Shown here one piece after another: positions 6,437 through 12,206 of a stretch of DNA of 12,206 nucleotides (position 1 is its first letter; every line of letters starts with the position of its first letter). The translations under genes were made by a program, and so were the position numbers. This DNA comes from an uncultured Eubacteriales bacterium (GTDB lineage Bacteria > Bacillota > Clostridia > Christensenellales > Christensenellaceae): positions 1-12,206 of the forward strand of contig UQXU01000052.1 in assembly GCA_900545085.1 (NCBI GenBank), in the 5' to 3' direction. The notes under the pieces are model-generated. The model did not search any database. It was not told where the DNA came from and saw only the letters and a program-made list of their open reading frames with translations.

Positions 6437-7798
6437 ATGAATTCATTTCTCGATATTTGGGATAACGTCCTAAAAAGACTTAAAATACAGTTTTACAACA
6501 CGAATGCAAAACATGCCTTCGACACTTACATCACTGTACTCACGCCTGAATACGAATCGAACGGCATGTACTACTTCAAAGTAGACAACAAGTACTTCAA
6601 AACTCAAATATTGGAGAGATTCAAACAGGATATAGCATACGAGCTGGAGCGGGAGACGGGCAGACCCGCGGACATCACCGTGTACACCAACGACGAAATG
6701 GATTCCGCTATGAACACTCGTCAGCACTACCCCAGCGTCAGAAATACTATTTCTCTCAATCCCAAGTATACGTTCGACACATTCGTAGTCGGCAAATCAA
6801 ATCAGTTTGCGCACGCAGCTTCAAAGGCCGTAGCCAAAACTCCGGGACAGGTTTACAATCCGTTGTTCTTTCACGGCGGCGTCGGTTTGGGAAAAACGCA
6901 CCTCATGCACGCGATAGGCAATGAAATTATAAAAAACAATCCCAACGCCAACATAATATACATAACTACTGAATCTTTCACTAACGAAATGGTAGAAGGC
7001 ATCCGCAGCAATACAATGCCGGAATTCCGAGCAAAGTTTAGAAACGCCGATGTATTTATGCTGGACGACATACAGTTTATCTCGCGGACGAACAGCACTC
7101 AGGAGGAGCTTTTCCACACTTTCAATACTCTATATGAGAACGAAAAGCAGATAATACTCTCCGCCGACCGCGCTCCCAACGACATAGCCCGCCTGGAGGA
7201 CAGACTGACCTCCAGATTTAACTGGGGTATGCTCACGGAAATAGGATCGCCTGATTACGAAACCAGAATCGCTATTCTCAAAAGCAAATCTGAAGATTTG
7301 CTGCGTCAATCCGGCTGCACTCTGCCCATAGACGAAGACGCTTATCAATTCATAGCTTACAAAGACGATACAAACATCCGCGATCTCGAAGGAGCATTGC
7401 GCAAGGTCATAATGCAGGCCAATCTCATGAATATGGAGGTTCCTCTCAGCTCCATAACACGCGAGGTCGCAGCTGTCGCTCTTACCAGCTTTTTTAAAGA
7501 GCCTGTTCGTAAAAAAGTTACGCCCGAGCTCATACTCAGCGAGGTTTGCAGCTTTTACAATATTACAATTGACGATATTAATTCAAAATCTCGTTCGAAA
7601 TCCGTAGCTTTTCCCAGACAGGTAGCGATGTATCTTATGCGAGATATTCTAAATCTCACTTTCCCGAAAATAGGAGAGGAGATAGGTGGGAGAGATCATT
7701 CAACCGTGATGCATGGTATAGAAAAAATTACTACTCAGCTCAAATCGGACAAGGAGCTTTCAAACACGATAGCAGATATAAAAGACAAACTGAAATAG
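6437..7798 (+). CDS. dnaA: Chromosomal replication initiator DnaA
   Basis: DnaA binds origin boxes as an ATP-driven oligomer, melts the adjacent DNA and recruits the replicative helicase. The protein is 453 aa, typical. Domain I covers about 1-85 and the domain II linker is short (about 86-105). Domain III starts at NPKYTFDTFVVG and has Walker A GGVGLGKT (147-154), Walker B VFMLDDIQF (206-214), sensor 1 LSAD (241-244), the arginine-finger region RLTSRF (256-261) and NIRDLEGAL (313-321). Domain IV carries the DNA-binding signature GGRDHSTVMHGI (417-428). ATG 6437 is preceded by AAGGA 9 bases upstream. A strong terminator follows 13 bp after the stop, so it appears monocistronic. dnaN, its usual neighbour, is absent here. 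Confidence 0.99.
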   Translation: MNSFLDIWDNVLKRLKIQFYNTNAKHAFDTYITVLTPEYESNGMYYFKVDNKYFKTQILERFKQDIAYELERETGRPADITVYTNDEMDSAMNTRQHYPSVRNTISLNPKYTFDTFVVGKSNQFAHAASKAVAKTPGQVYNPLFFHGGVGLGKTHLMHAIGNEIIKNNPNANIIYITTESFTNEMVEGIRSNTMPEFRAKFRNADVFMLDDIQFISRTNSTQEELFHTFNTLYENEKQIILSADRAPNDIARLEDRLTSRFNWGMLTEIGSPDYETRIAILKSKSEDLLRQSGCTLPIDEDAYQFIAYKDDTNIRDLEGALRKVIMQANLMNMEVPLSSITREVAAVALTSFFKEPVRKKVTPELILSEVCSFYNITIDDINSKSRSKSVAFPRQVAMYLMRDILNLTFPKIGEEIGGRDHSTVMHGIEKITTQLKSDKELSNTIADIKDKLK

Positions 7799-7811
7799 CG
7801 CCTGTATTCTT

Positions 7812-7834
7812 CCGCCCTTACGGGCGGTTTTTTT
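7812..7834 (+). terminator. dnaA intrinsic terminator
   Basis: CCGCCC (7812-7817), loop TTAC, GGGCGG (7822-7827) and seven T residues (7828-7834) form a classic terminator 13 bp after the dnaA stop. It shields the downstream origin segment from dnaA transcription. Confidence 0.93.
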
Positions 7835-7915
7835 GAAAAATTTTTTAGCCGAAAGTTTTCCACATTTTCTGTTGTTCGAGCGTTTCGCCGGGAGATGAGT
7901 GAGCTAGCGTCTACT

Positions 7916-7978
7916 CTTATATATAATAATAATATATCTTAGTAGCAGTAGTAGTAGGAGCTGTTGATAAGTGGATAA
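7916..7978 (-). other. Origin unwinding module: DnaA boxes, DnaA-trio run and AT-rich DUE
   Basis: On the minus strand the order is box TTATCCACT (7978-7970), box TTATCAACA (7970-7962, sharing one base), one spacer base, then seven triplets (7960-7940). On the plus strand, left to right, these read TAG TAG CAG TAG TAG TAG GAG. An AT-only-type stretch (about 7939-7916) follows. This matches the B. subtilis basal unwinding system, in which DnaA loads from the boxes onto single-stranded 3'-GAT-5' trios and opens the adjacent AT-rich DNA. All seven triplets keep the central A and five are perfect. Unwinding would proceed toward dnaA. The motif is seen directly; its activity is inferred from the family. 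Confidence 0.85.
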
Positions 7979-8074
7979 TATTACTTTTAACTGTTATACA
8001 GGCTTTTTCTCACAACAACTCTGTGGATTAAACACTCATAGATTGTGGACATTTCAAAAATACATGTAAATAAA

Positions 8075-8092
8075 ATGTGTATAACTACACAT
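8075..8092. repeat. Perfect inverted repeat inside oriC
   Basis: ATGTGTA (8075-8081) and TACACAT (8086-8092) pair across a 4-nt loop. It overlaps a degenerate DnaA box and could extrude as a hairpin or bind a dimeric protein. No T-run follows, so it is not a terminator. Confidence 0.5.
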
Positions 8093-8159
8093 TCTGTGAT
8101 ACAGCCGAGGGTTGTTCTGTTTTCGCTTTCAACACACGTTAAACTTGTTATCTTCCGAG

Positions 8160-8182
8160 TTATCCACAAAACTTGTGGATAA
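8160..8182. repeat. Head-to-head perfect DnaA boxes next to the pheST promoter
   Basis: TTATCCACAA (8160-8169), three bases, then TTGTGGATAA (8173-8182) form a 10-bp perfect inverted repeat containing two consensus DnaA boxes. The pheST -35 hexamer starts only 8 bp further on. Bound DnaA could therefore contact RNA polymerase at this promoter. Confidence 0.85.
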
Positions 8183-8190
8183 TACCGCTC

Positions 8191-8219
8191 TTGCTTTTGA
8201 GAATAAGGTATGCTAAAAT
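8191..8219 (+). promoter_or_regulatory. pheST promoter ahead of the T-box leader
   Basis: TTGCTT (8191-8196), a 17-bp spacer ending in TGC, and TAAAAT (8214-8219) form a good extended -10 promoter. The predicted start is near 8226, just before stem I of the T-box. Confidence 0.8.
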
Positions 8220-8225
8220 ATATGC

Positions 8226-8457
8226 GTATATGGCTGAGACCGGGCAAAAAGTGCGCGTCTACGCATCCAAGAGAGAGAGGGGCAGCTGAGATCCTCTTAT
8301 GCGCCGCGAAGATAATTTCACCCGAGAGCCAGCGGGGCTGAAAGCAGTAGGCTTCGCCGTTTAGGCAGCGTTATATGCCGTTAAAGAGTTGGTTTTGCCA
8401 AGAAGTTAGGTGGTACCGCGTTGTTTATACGCCCTGATACAGGGGGCGGTTTTTTTT
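8226..8457 (+). ncRNA. T-box riboswitch sensing uncharged tRNA-Phe
   Basis: The T-box core AGGTGGTACCGCG (8408-8420) is canonical; its UGGU bulge would pair with the ACCA end of tRNA-Phe, whose discriminator base is A. Stem I is closed by GGCT (8232-8235) with AGCC (8327-8330) and by CGGG with CCCG, flanked by GAGA-type kink-turn sequences. AGAGAG and an apical stem AGAGG/CCTCT follow. The specifier loop reads AAUUUCACC, putting UUC (Phe) at 8317-8319 followed by the usual A. Uncharged tRNA-Phe would stabilise the antiterminator and allow pheST transcription; charged tRNA would permit termination at 8430-8457. The codon matches the downstream genes. Confidence 0.95.
8430..8457 (+). terminator. 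T-box attenuator terminator
   Basis: CGCCC (8430-8434) pairs with GGGCG (8444-8448), followed by eight T residues (8450-8457). ACCGC of the T-box core (8415-8419) can alternatively pair with GCGGT (8446-8450), so the structures compete. Confidence 0.85.
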
Positions 8458-8473
8458 ACTTTGCAAGCGGAAA

Positions 8474-8531
8474 AAAGCCGGAATTCTCCGAGAAGGCTTT
8501 GTTTGACAGGCGTCTCGGATTCATAATAAAA
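8474..8531 (+). promoter_or_regulatory. Possible secondary hairpins and internal promoter before pheS
   Basis: Between the T-box terminator and pheS, AAAGCC (8474-8479) can pair with GGCTTT (8495-8500), while TCCGAGA (8487-8493) can instead pair with TCTCGGA (8513-8519); the two exclude each other. A perfect TTGACA lies at 8503-8508, with weak -10 candidates TAATAA (15-bp spacer) or ATAAAA (17-bp spacer). An internal promoter here would bypass the T-box. Evidence is weak. Confidence 0.3.
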
Positions 8532-8565
8532 CAAATACATAATTTTTTATAGAGAGGACGCAAAA

Positions 8566-9585
8566 ATGCTGAATGATTTGGTGCAAATTATAAATGCGCT
8601 TAGCTCGAGATTGGAACAGGTCAAGACAGAAGAGGATCTCAAAAAACTTCAAGTCGAGCTGTTGGGTAAAAAAGGCGCGATTACTCAGGCGAGCAAATCT
8701 CTGGGCAAGCTTAGCGCAGAAGAAAGACCCGCCGCGGGTAAGGCGATAAACGAAATGAAGCAGAAGGCGGCGGCACAGATAGAAACGCGCAGAGAGATGC
8801 TGGAAAAGCTGGCTCAGGCGCGCAGATTCGAAGCCGAAAGGGTAGACGTAACTCTCCCTCCGCGCAGGAGACAGATGGGGAAGATGCACCCCCTGACAAA
8901 AGTGTATCTCGAAATCAGAGATATATTCCTGGATATGGGCTTTGAAATAGTGGACGGTCCGGAGGTAGAGTTGGACAAGTACAATTTTGAAATGCTTAAT
9001 ATCCCAAAGGATCACCCCGCGCGCGATATGCAGGATACATTTTTCGTTTCTGACGACGTAGTTCTCAGGACTCACACATCTCCTGCTCAGGTGCGCACTA
9101 TGCTCAAATGCGAGCCGCCGATAAAAATGATATGTCCGGGAAGAGTATACCGCTGCGACGATTTGGACGCTACGCATTCTCCCGTGTTCAACCAGATAGA
9201 AGGTCTTGTAGTTGACAAGAATATTTCATTTGCAGATCTCAAGGGAACTCTCAGCACGTTCCTCCGCGCTTATTTCGGAGAGGACACCAAGACGTATTTC
9301 CGCCCCGGATTTTTCCCGTTTACGGAGCCGAGCGCAGAGGTAGACGTAAGCTGCGCCGTATGCAAGGGAGCGGGATGCCCCGCGTGCAAAGGAGCCGGTA
9401 TAATAGAAGTTCTGGGCTGCGGTTTGGTTAATCCCGCCGTGCTGGAGATGTGCGGTCTGGATCCCAAGGTGTATTCCGGCTTTGCGTTTGGCCTCGGTCT
9501 GGACAGACTTGCAAATACCAAATACGGAATTACGGATATAAGACTGCATTACGAAAACGATCTGAGATTTATAGAACAGTTCTAA
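8566..9585 (+). CDS. pheS: Phenylalanyl-tRNA synthetase alpha subunit
   Basis: This is the catalytic subunit of the alpha2-beta2 enzyme that charges tRNA-Phe in the cytoplasm. It is 339 aa, typical. The N-terminal coiled-coil tRNA-binding region spans about 1-90 (charged helices, KKLQVELLGKKGAIT). The class II core includes HPLTKVYLEIRDIF (108-121), GPEVE (131-135), RTHTSPAQVR (168-177), motif 2 GRVYRCDDLDATHSPVFNQ (192-210), FTEPSAEVDV (252-261) and motif 3 GFAFGLGLDRLA (305-316). A cysteine set C263, C266, C271 and C274 could form a small metal knuckle, as in many PheS proteins. ATG 8566 has AGAGAGG 8 bases upstream. It is preceded by a Phe T-box and followed by pheT after 21 bp. Confidence 0.99.
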   Translation: MLNDLVQIINALSSRLEQVKTEEDLKKLQVELLGKKGAITQASKSLGKLSAEERPAAGKAINEMKQKAAAQIETRREMLEKLAQARRFEAERVDVTLPPRRRQMGKMHPLTKVYLEIRDIFLDMGFEIVDGPEVELDKYNFEMLNIPKDHPARDMQDTFFVSDDVVLRTHTSPAQVRTMLKCEPPIKMICPGRVYRCDDLDATHSPVFNQIEGLVVDKNISFADLKGTLSTFLRAYFGEDTKTYFRPGFFPFTEPSAEVDVSCAVCKGAGCPACKGAGIIEVLGCGLVNPAVLEMCGLDPKVYSGFAFGLGLDRLANTKYGITDIRLHYENDLRFIEQF

Positions 9586-9606
9586 ATATTTAAGAGAGGG
9601 AAAAAA

Positions 9607-12051
9607 ATGATAGCTCCTGTAAAATGGATTAAACAATATTGTGATTTGCCGGATAATATCAGCATAGGAGAGCTGGCTTCAAAAATGACGCATATAGGCA
9701 CGGCAGTGGAGGATGTGAAAACTATAGAGGGCAGCCTGTCCGGAGTTAGCGTAGCCATAGTGGACAAAGCGGACGATTTCGCTCCCAAGGCGGGAATGAA
9801 GCTGCTCACTCTCTCTGCGAAATCAGGGATAAAGAGAATACTCACTACGTCAACATGCGTAAAGGCCGGTCAGAAGGTCTGCTATGCCGCTCCGGGCGCA
9901 GTTATGCCGGATGGAAAAACAGTCTCCTCCATCACTATAGAAGGCACGGTATCCGAAGGCATGATATGCTCTGCGGAGGATCTCAAGCTGAAGCCGGGCG
10001 AGGTGGACGAAGCGTCTATCTTTGAGGATGGACTCGTTTTGTTCGAGAACGGAAACATCGGAGACGATGTAAACGAGCTTCTCATGCGCGAAGGGCTTCT
10101 GCTGGATATAGAAGTGGGCGCGAACAGACCTGACTGCCTCAGTATGGAAGGCGTAGCGAGAGAAGCGGCTCTCGCGGCAGGAAGCGAATTTAAACCCATA
10201 GAGGACGGATACGGCACGAGCGCTGAATGCAGCACTGCAGACGCGGTTACGCTGGACGTTCAGGACAAAGAGGATTGTCCCGCAGCAGTTCTGAGAGTGG
10301 TCAGAAACGTAAAGATAGCTCCTTCTCCGAAATGGATGAGGGAGAGACTCATAGCAGCGGGAGTAAGACCTATAAGCAATATTGTCGACCTTACGAATTA
10401 TGTAATGCTCGAGACGGGTCAGCCCATTCACTCCTATGATTTGGACAAGCTCAGCGACGCCTCAGACGGCAAGAAGAGAATCACAGTGCGTCTGGCGAAG
10501 GAAGGCGAGAGCGTAACGACTCTGGACGGCATAGAGCGTCCTCTCACGCCGGAAATGCTTGTTATAGCAGACGAGAAGAATCCGATAGGCCTCGCGGGGA
10601 TAATGGGCGGGGAGAGCTCGAAGATTTCGGATGAGACTAAAAACGTAGTTTTTGAAATAGCTGCTTTCCGCGCAGCGAAAATACGCCGCGGCACGCGCAT
10701 AGCAGGTCTGAATACAGAGGCCTCCATGAGATATAACAAGGGCGTGAGCACGGCTAATCCATACTACACTATGAACAGACTCATGCACTATATCGACATG
10801 CTGAAAATCGCGGATATAGCTAATGACTTTGTATCTGACGGAAATATAAACCCCGAGTCTGCCAAGGTAGATTTCACTCTGAACGGAATAAATAAAATTC
10901 TGGGTACAGAGCTGAAGATGGACGATTTCATAACAGAGCTGAGGCGTGAGGAGCTGGATGTGACCGCCGATGAAGAAAAGGGAAGCATAGTAGTTCCCTG
11001 GTTCAGACAGGACATCTCTATAGAAGCTGATATAGCAGAGGAAGTGGCGCGTCTCGTCGGCTACGATACTATTCCTGAAAAAGTTGTCACATATCAGAAC
11101 ATGCGCAAGCTGAACTGGCACAAAGAGGACATAAAAGACGCCGCCAGAGATTATTTTACGATAAACGGATACAGCGAAGCTGTCACATACTCCTTCATAG
11201 GAGCGCAGGAAATTGAGAAGCTGCGCATGGACGTTCCGGCGGAGCTGGAGCGCAGTATAAGCATAATAAACCCTTTGGGTGAAGACACGAGATATATGCG
11301 CACTCAGATGGTTTCCAGTCTTCTCAACGTGTACGCTACCAATCAGAGACGGAAGCGCAAAGACATTCGCATGTTTGAGATAGGCTCAGTCTATTTGAAT
11401 CAGCCGCCTGTAAAAGTAGATATGCCTCTCAACCCCGAAGGCGCGCAATTTGATCAGCAGAACGTGCTCGCGTTTGTGGCCGAGGGCAGCGATTTCTTTG
11501 ATTTCAAAGCGGATGTAGACGGATTTATAAAAATGCTGGGCTGCGCCGAGCCTGAATATACCGCTGTTTCAGCGCCTTATTATCAGCCCGGACGCGCTGC
11601 GAAAGTGTTCAGCGGGGATGTGACGTTCGGCACGTTCGGCGCGGTTCACCCCGACGTGCTCAAGAATTTCGACATATCGGGCAGGCTTTTCTTTGCTGAG
11701 CTGAAGCTGAGCGAGCTGAAGCACGCCGCTCCTACGGAGATAATGCGATTCAAGCCCTTTACCCGTATGCCTGCGATAGAGAGAGACGTCGCGCTGATAG
11801 TAGATAAGAAATATGAATCCGCGAGCATAATAAAAGCTATAAAAGCGTCCGCGGGAGATATTTTGGAGAGCGTAGAGCTGTTTGACGTGTACGAAGGCTC
11901 TCCCATACCGATGAATATGCGCTCATTAGGTTATAAGCTCACGTTCCGCGCGTTCGATCGCACTCTCAGCTCGGAAGAGGTAGACGAGCAGATGCGCACT
12001 ATAATAACCGCTCTCGGCGGAGAATATCATGCGAAGCTCCGCGATAAATAA
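9607..12051 (+). CDS. pheT: Phenylalanyl-tRNA synthetase beta subunit
   Basis: This is the large subunit of PheRS, holding tRNA-binding and editing domains. It is 814 aa, within the usual range. An N-terminal EMAP-like tRNA-binding fold spans about 41-150 (GVSVAIVDKADDFAP through SEGMICSAEDLKL). NRPDCLSMEGVAREAA (173-188) leads to the B3/4 editing domain with VRPISNIVDLTNYVMLETGQ (253-272) and GLAGIMGGE (328-336). B5 and the inactive synthetase-like core follow (RLVGYDTIPEKV; FTINGYSEAVTYSFIG). The C-terminal ferredoxin-fold anticodon-binding domain runs from about 718 (FKPFTRMPAIERDVALIVD) to the end. GAGAGGG precedes ATG 9607. It shares the T-box-controlled transcript with pheS and ends at a strong terminator 24 bp downstream. 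No truncation or missing domain is seen. Confidence 0.99.
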   Translation: MIAPVKWIKQYCDLPDNISIGELASKMTHIGTAVEDVKTIEGSLSGVSVAIVDKADDFAPKAGMKLLTLSAKSGIKRILTTSTCVKAGQKVCYAAPGAVMPDGKTVSSITIEGTVSEGMICSAEDLKLKPGEVDEASIFEDGLVLFENGNIGDDVNELLMREGLLLDIEVGANRPDCLSMEGVAREAALAAGSEFKPIEDGYGTSAECSTADAVTLDVQDKEDCPAAVLRVVRNVKIAPSPKWMRERLIAAGVRPISNIVDLTNYVMLETGQPIHSYDLDKLSDASDGKKRITVRLAKEGESVTTLDGIERPLTPEMLVIADEKNPIGLAGIMGGESSKISDETKNVVFEIAAFRAAKIRRGTRIAGLNTEASMRYNKGVSTANPYYTMNRLMHYIDMLKIADIANDFVSDGNINPESAKVDFTLNGINKILGTELKMDDFITELRREELDVTADEEKGSIVVPWFRQDISIEADIAEEVARLVGYDTIPEKVVTYQNMRKLNWHKEDIKDAARDYFTINGYSEAVTYSFIGAQEIEKLRMDVPAELERSISIINPLGEDTRYMRTQMVSSLLNVYATNQRRKRKDIRMFEIGSVYLNQPPVKVDMPLNPEGAQFDQQNVLAFVAEGSDFFDFKADVDGFIKMLGCAEPEYTAVSAPYYQPGRAAKVFSGDVTFGTFGAVHPDVLKNFDISGRLFFAELKLSELKHAAPTEIMRFKPFTRMPAIERDVALIVDKKYESASIIKAIKASAGDILESVELFDVYEGSPIPMNMRSLGYKLTFRAFDRTLSSEEVDEQMRTIITALGGEYHAKLRDK

Positions 12052-12067
12052 GAGTTAATTACTGAAT

Positions 12068-12104
12068 AAAAAAATCTGAGTCTGAAATCAGACTCAGTTT
12101 TTTT
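12068..12104 (+). terminator. pheST intrinsic terminator, A/T-flanked on both sides
   Basis: CTGAGTCTGA (12076-12085) and TCAGACTCAG (12088-12097) form a perfect 10-bp stem, followed by seven T (12098-12104). Seven A residues (12068-12074) precede it, so it could also stop transcription arriving from the right. Confidence 0.95.
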
Positions 12105-12124
12105 ATTGGCGCCGAATAGGCATG

Positions 12125-12150
12125 AAAAAACCACTCGTTGAACGAGTGGT
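12125..12150 (-). terminator. Terminator-like perfect inverted repeat facing leftward
   Basis: ACCACTCGTT (12130-12139) and AACGAGTGGT (12141-12150) are exact complements around one base. On the minus strand the hairpin is followed by a run of T (complement of 12125-12130), so it reads as an intrinsic terminator for transcription entering from the right. It could end a convergent gene beyond the window, or be the inward-blocking hairpin near the end of an IS200/IS605-like element. Confidence 0.6.
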
Positions 12151-12184
12151 GAAAAATATCTTAAAGAGAAGTCGAAACCTCCTA

Positions 12185-12193
12185 TGCTATACT
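12185..12193 (+). promoter_or_regulatory. Extended -10 element at the window edge
   Basis: TGCTATACT (TG at 12185-12186, TATACT at 12188-12193) is a strong extended -10 motif, with no convincing -35 at 17 bp. It would start rightward transcription near 12200, beyond which the window ends. No gene can be assigned. Confidence 0.4.
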
Positions 12194-12206
12194 AGAGATG
12201 GTCTGC

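Larger units (their letters stand above)
7856..8182. other. Downstream half of oriC in the dnaA-pheS spacer
   Basis: Besides the unwinding module, this gene-free stretch holds TTTTCCACA (7856-7864), TGTGGATTA (8022-8030), TGTGTATAA (8076-8084), perfect TTATCCACA (8160-8168) and perfect TGTGGATAA (8174-8182); a weaker TGTGGACAT lies at 8044-8052. With the cluster upstream of dnaA this gives a bipartite origin like that of B. subtilis, with dnaA looped between. No convincing coding sequence was found from 7799 to 8565; the rest of that spacer is the dnaA terminator, the pheST promoter and the T-box leader. Confidence 0.85.

Noticed and set aside
7940..7960. TAG triplet run as a simple microsatellite
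   Set aside because: Its placement one base from two DnaA boxes and next to an AT-rich stretch, in the polarity known from B. subtilis, fits DnaA-trios better than slippage.
8521..9177. 218-residue open frame antisense to pheS
   Set aside because: It lies wholly opposite a gene with full synthetase motifs, has no recognisable domain and no supported ribosome site. It is a codon-bias shadow.
10462..11121. 219-residue open frame antisense to pheT
   Set aside because: Composition is erratic (many Tyr, His, Arg, Cys) and it is opposite conserved PheT sequence; no evidence of expression.
1..12206. CRISPR array, tRNA or rRNA genes, prophage or toxin-antitoxin genes
   Set aside because: No regularly spaced repeats, cloverleaf-like sequences, rRNA segments or phage/defence motifs were seen; every coding stretch is accounted for by housekeeping genes.

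Overview
This window is a chromosomal replication-origin neighbourhood from a bacterium of the Bacillota, most likely an uncultured member of the Clostridia. The evidence is the gene order rpmH-rnpA-yidD-yidC-jag-mnmE-mnmG running away from dnaA, a T-box riboswitch on pheST, AG-rich Shine-Dalgarno sites and a B. subtilis-like bipartite origin. Base composition is moderate, with frequent ATA and AGA codons. No finer taxonomic placement can be made from the sequence alone.

Left arm (1-6084, all minus strand): a single strong consensus promoter (TTGACA, 17 bp, TATAAT) opens the rpmH operon. It encodes ribosomal protein L34, the RNase P protein, the YidD/YidC membrane-insertion pair, the RNA-binding protein Jag/KhpB, and the tRNA wobble-uridine modification partners MnmE and MnmG. 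MnmG loses roughly its last 15-20 residues at the window edge. rnpA, yidD and yidC start with GTG, GTG and TTG. Between mnmE and mnmG two near-identical TTTTCACGTGAAAA palindromes sit 34 bp apart, centre to centre, over a possible mnmG promoter. Their core resembles the ParB site parS without matching it fully.

Centre (6085-8220): dnaA reads rightward and is flanked on both sides by DnaA boxes. The upstream part (6134-6317) has perfect and near-perfect boxes and a tandem AT-rich 10-mer. The downstream part carries a complete B. subtilis-style unwinding module: two abutting DnaA boxes, a run of seven TAG-type DnaA-trio triplets, and an AT-rich unwinding stretch (7916-7978). More boxes follow, ending in a head-to-head perfect pair at 8160-8182.

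Right arm (8191-12104, plus strand): eight bases after that box pair lies the promoter of a tRNA-Phe T-box leader (UUC specifier, UGGU bulge, terminator), which controls pheS and pheT. dnaN, the usual dnaA neighbour, is not here; pheST takes its place. A strong terminator ends pheT. The last ~80 bp hold an oppositely oriented terminator-like hairpin and an extended -10 element, possibly the edge of an IS200/IS605-like element or of a convergent gene.

Transcription diverges from the origin on both arms, as expected for leading-strand genes. I found no cryptic protein system. The most interesting signals are non-coding: the twin CACGTG palindromes, the complete DnaA-trio module in a dnaA-pheS spacer, and the DnaA-box pair touching the pheST promoter.
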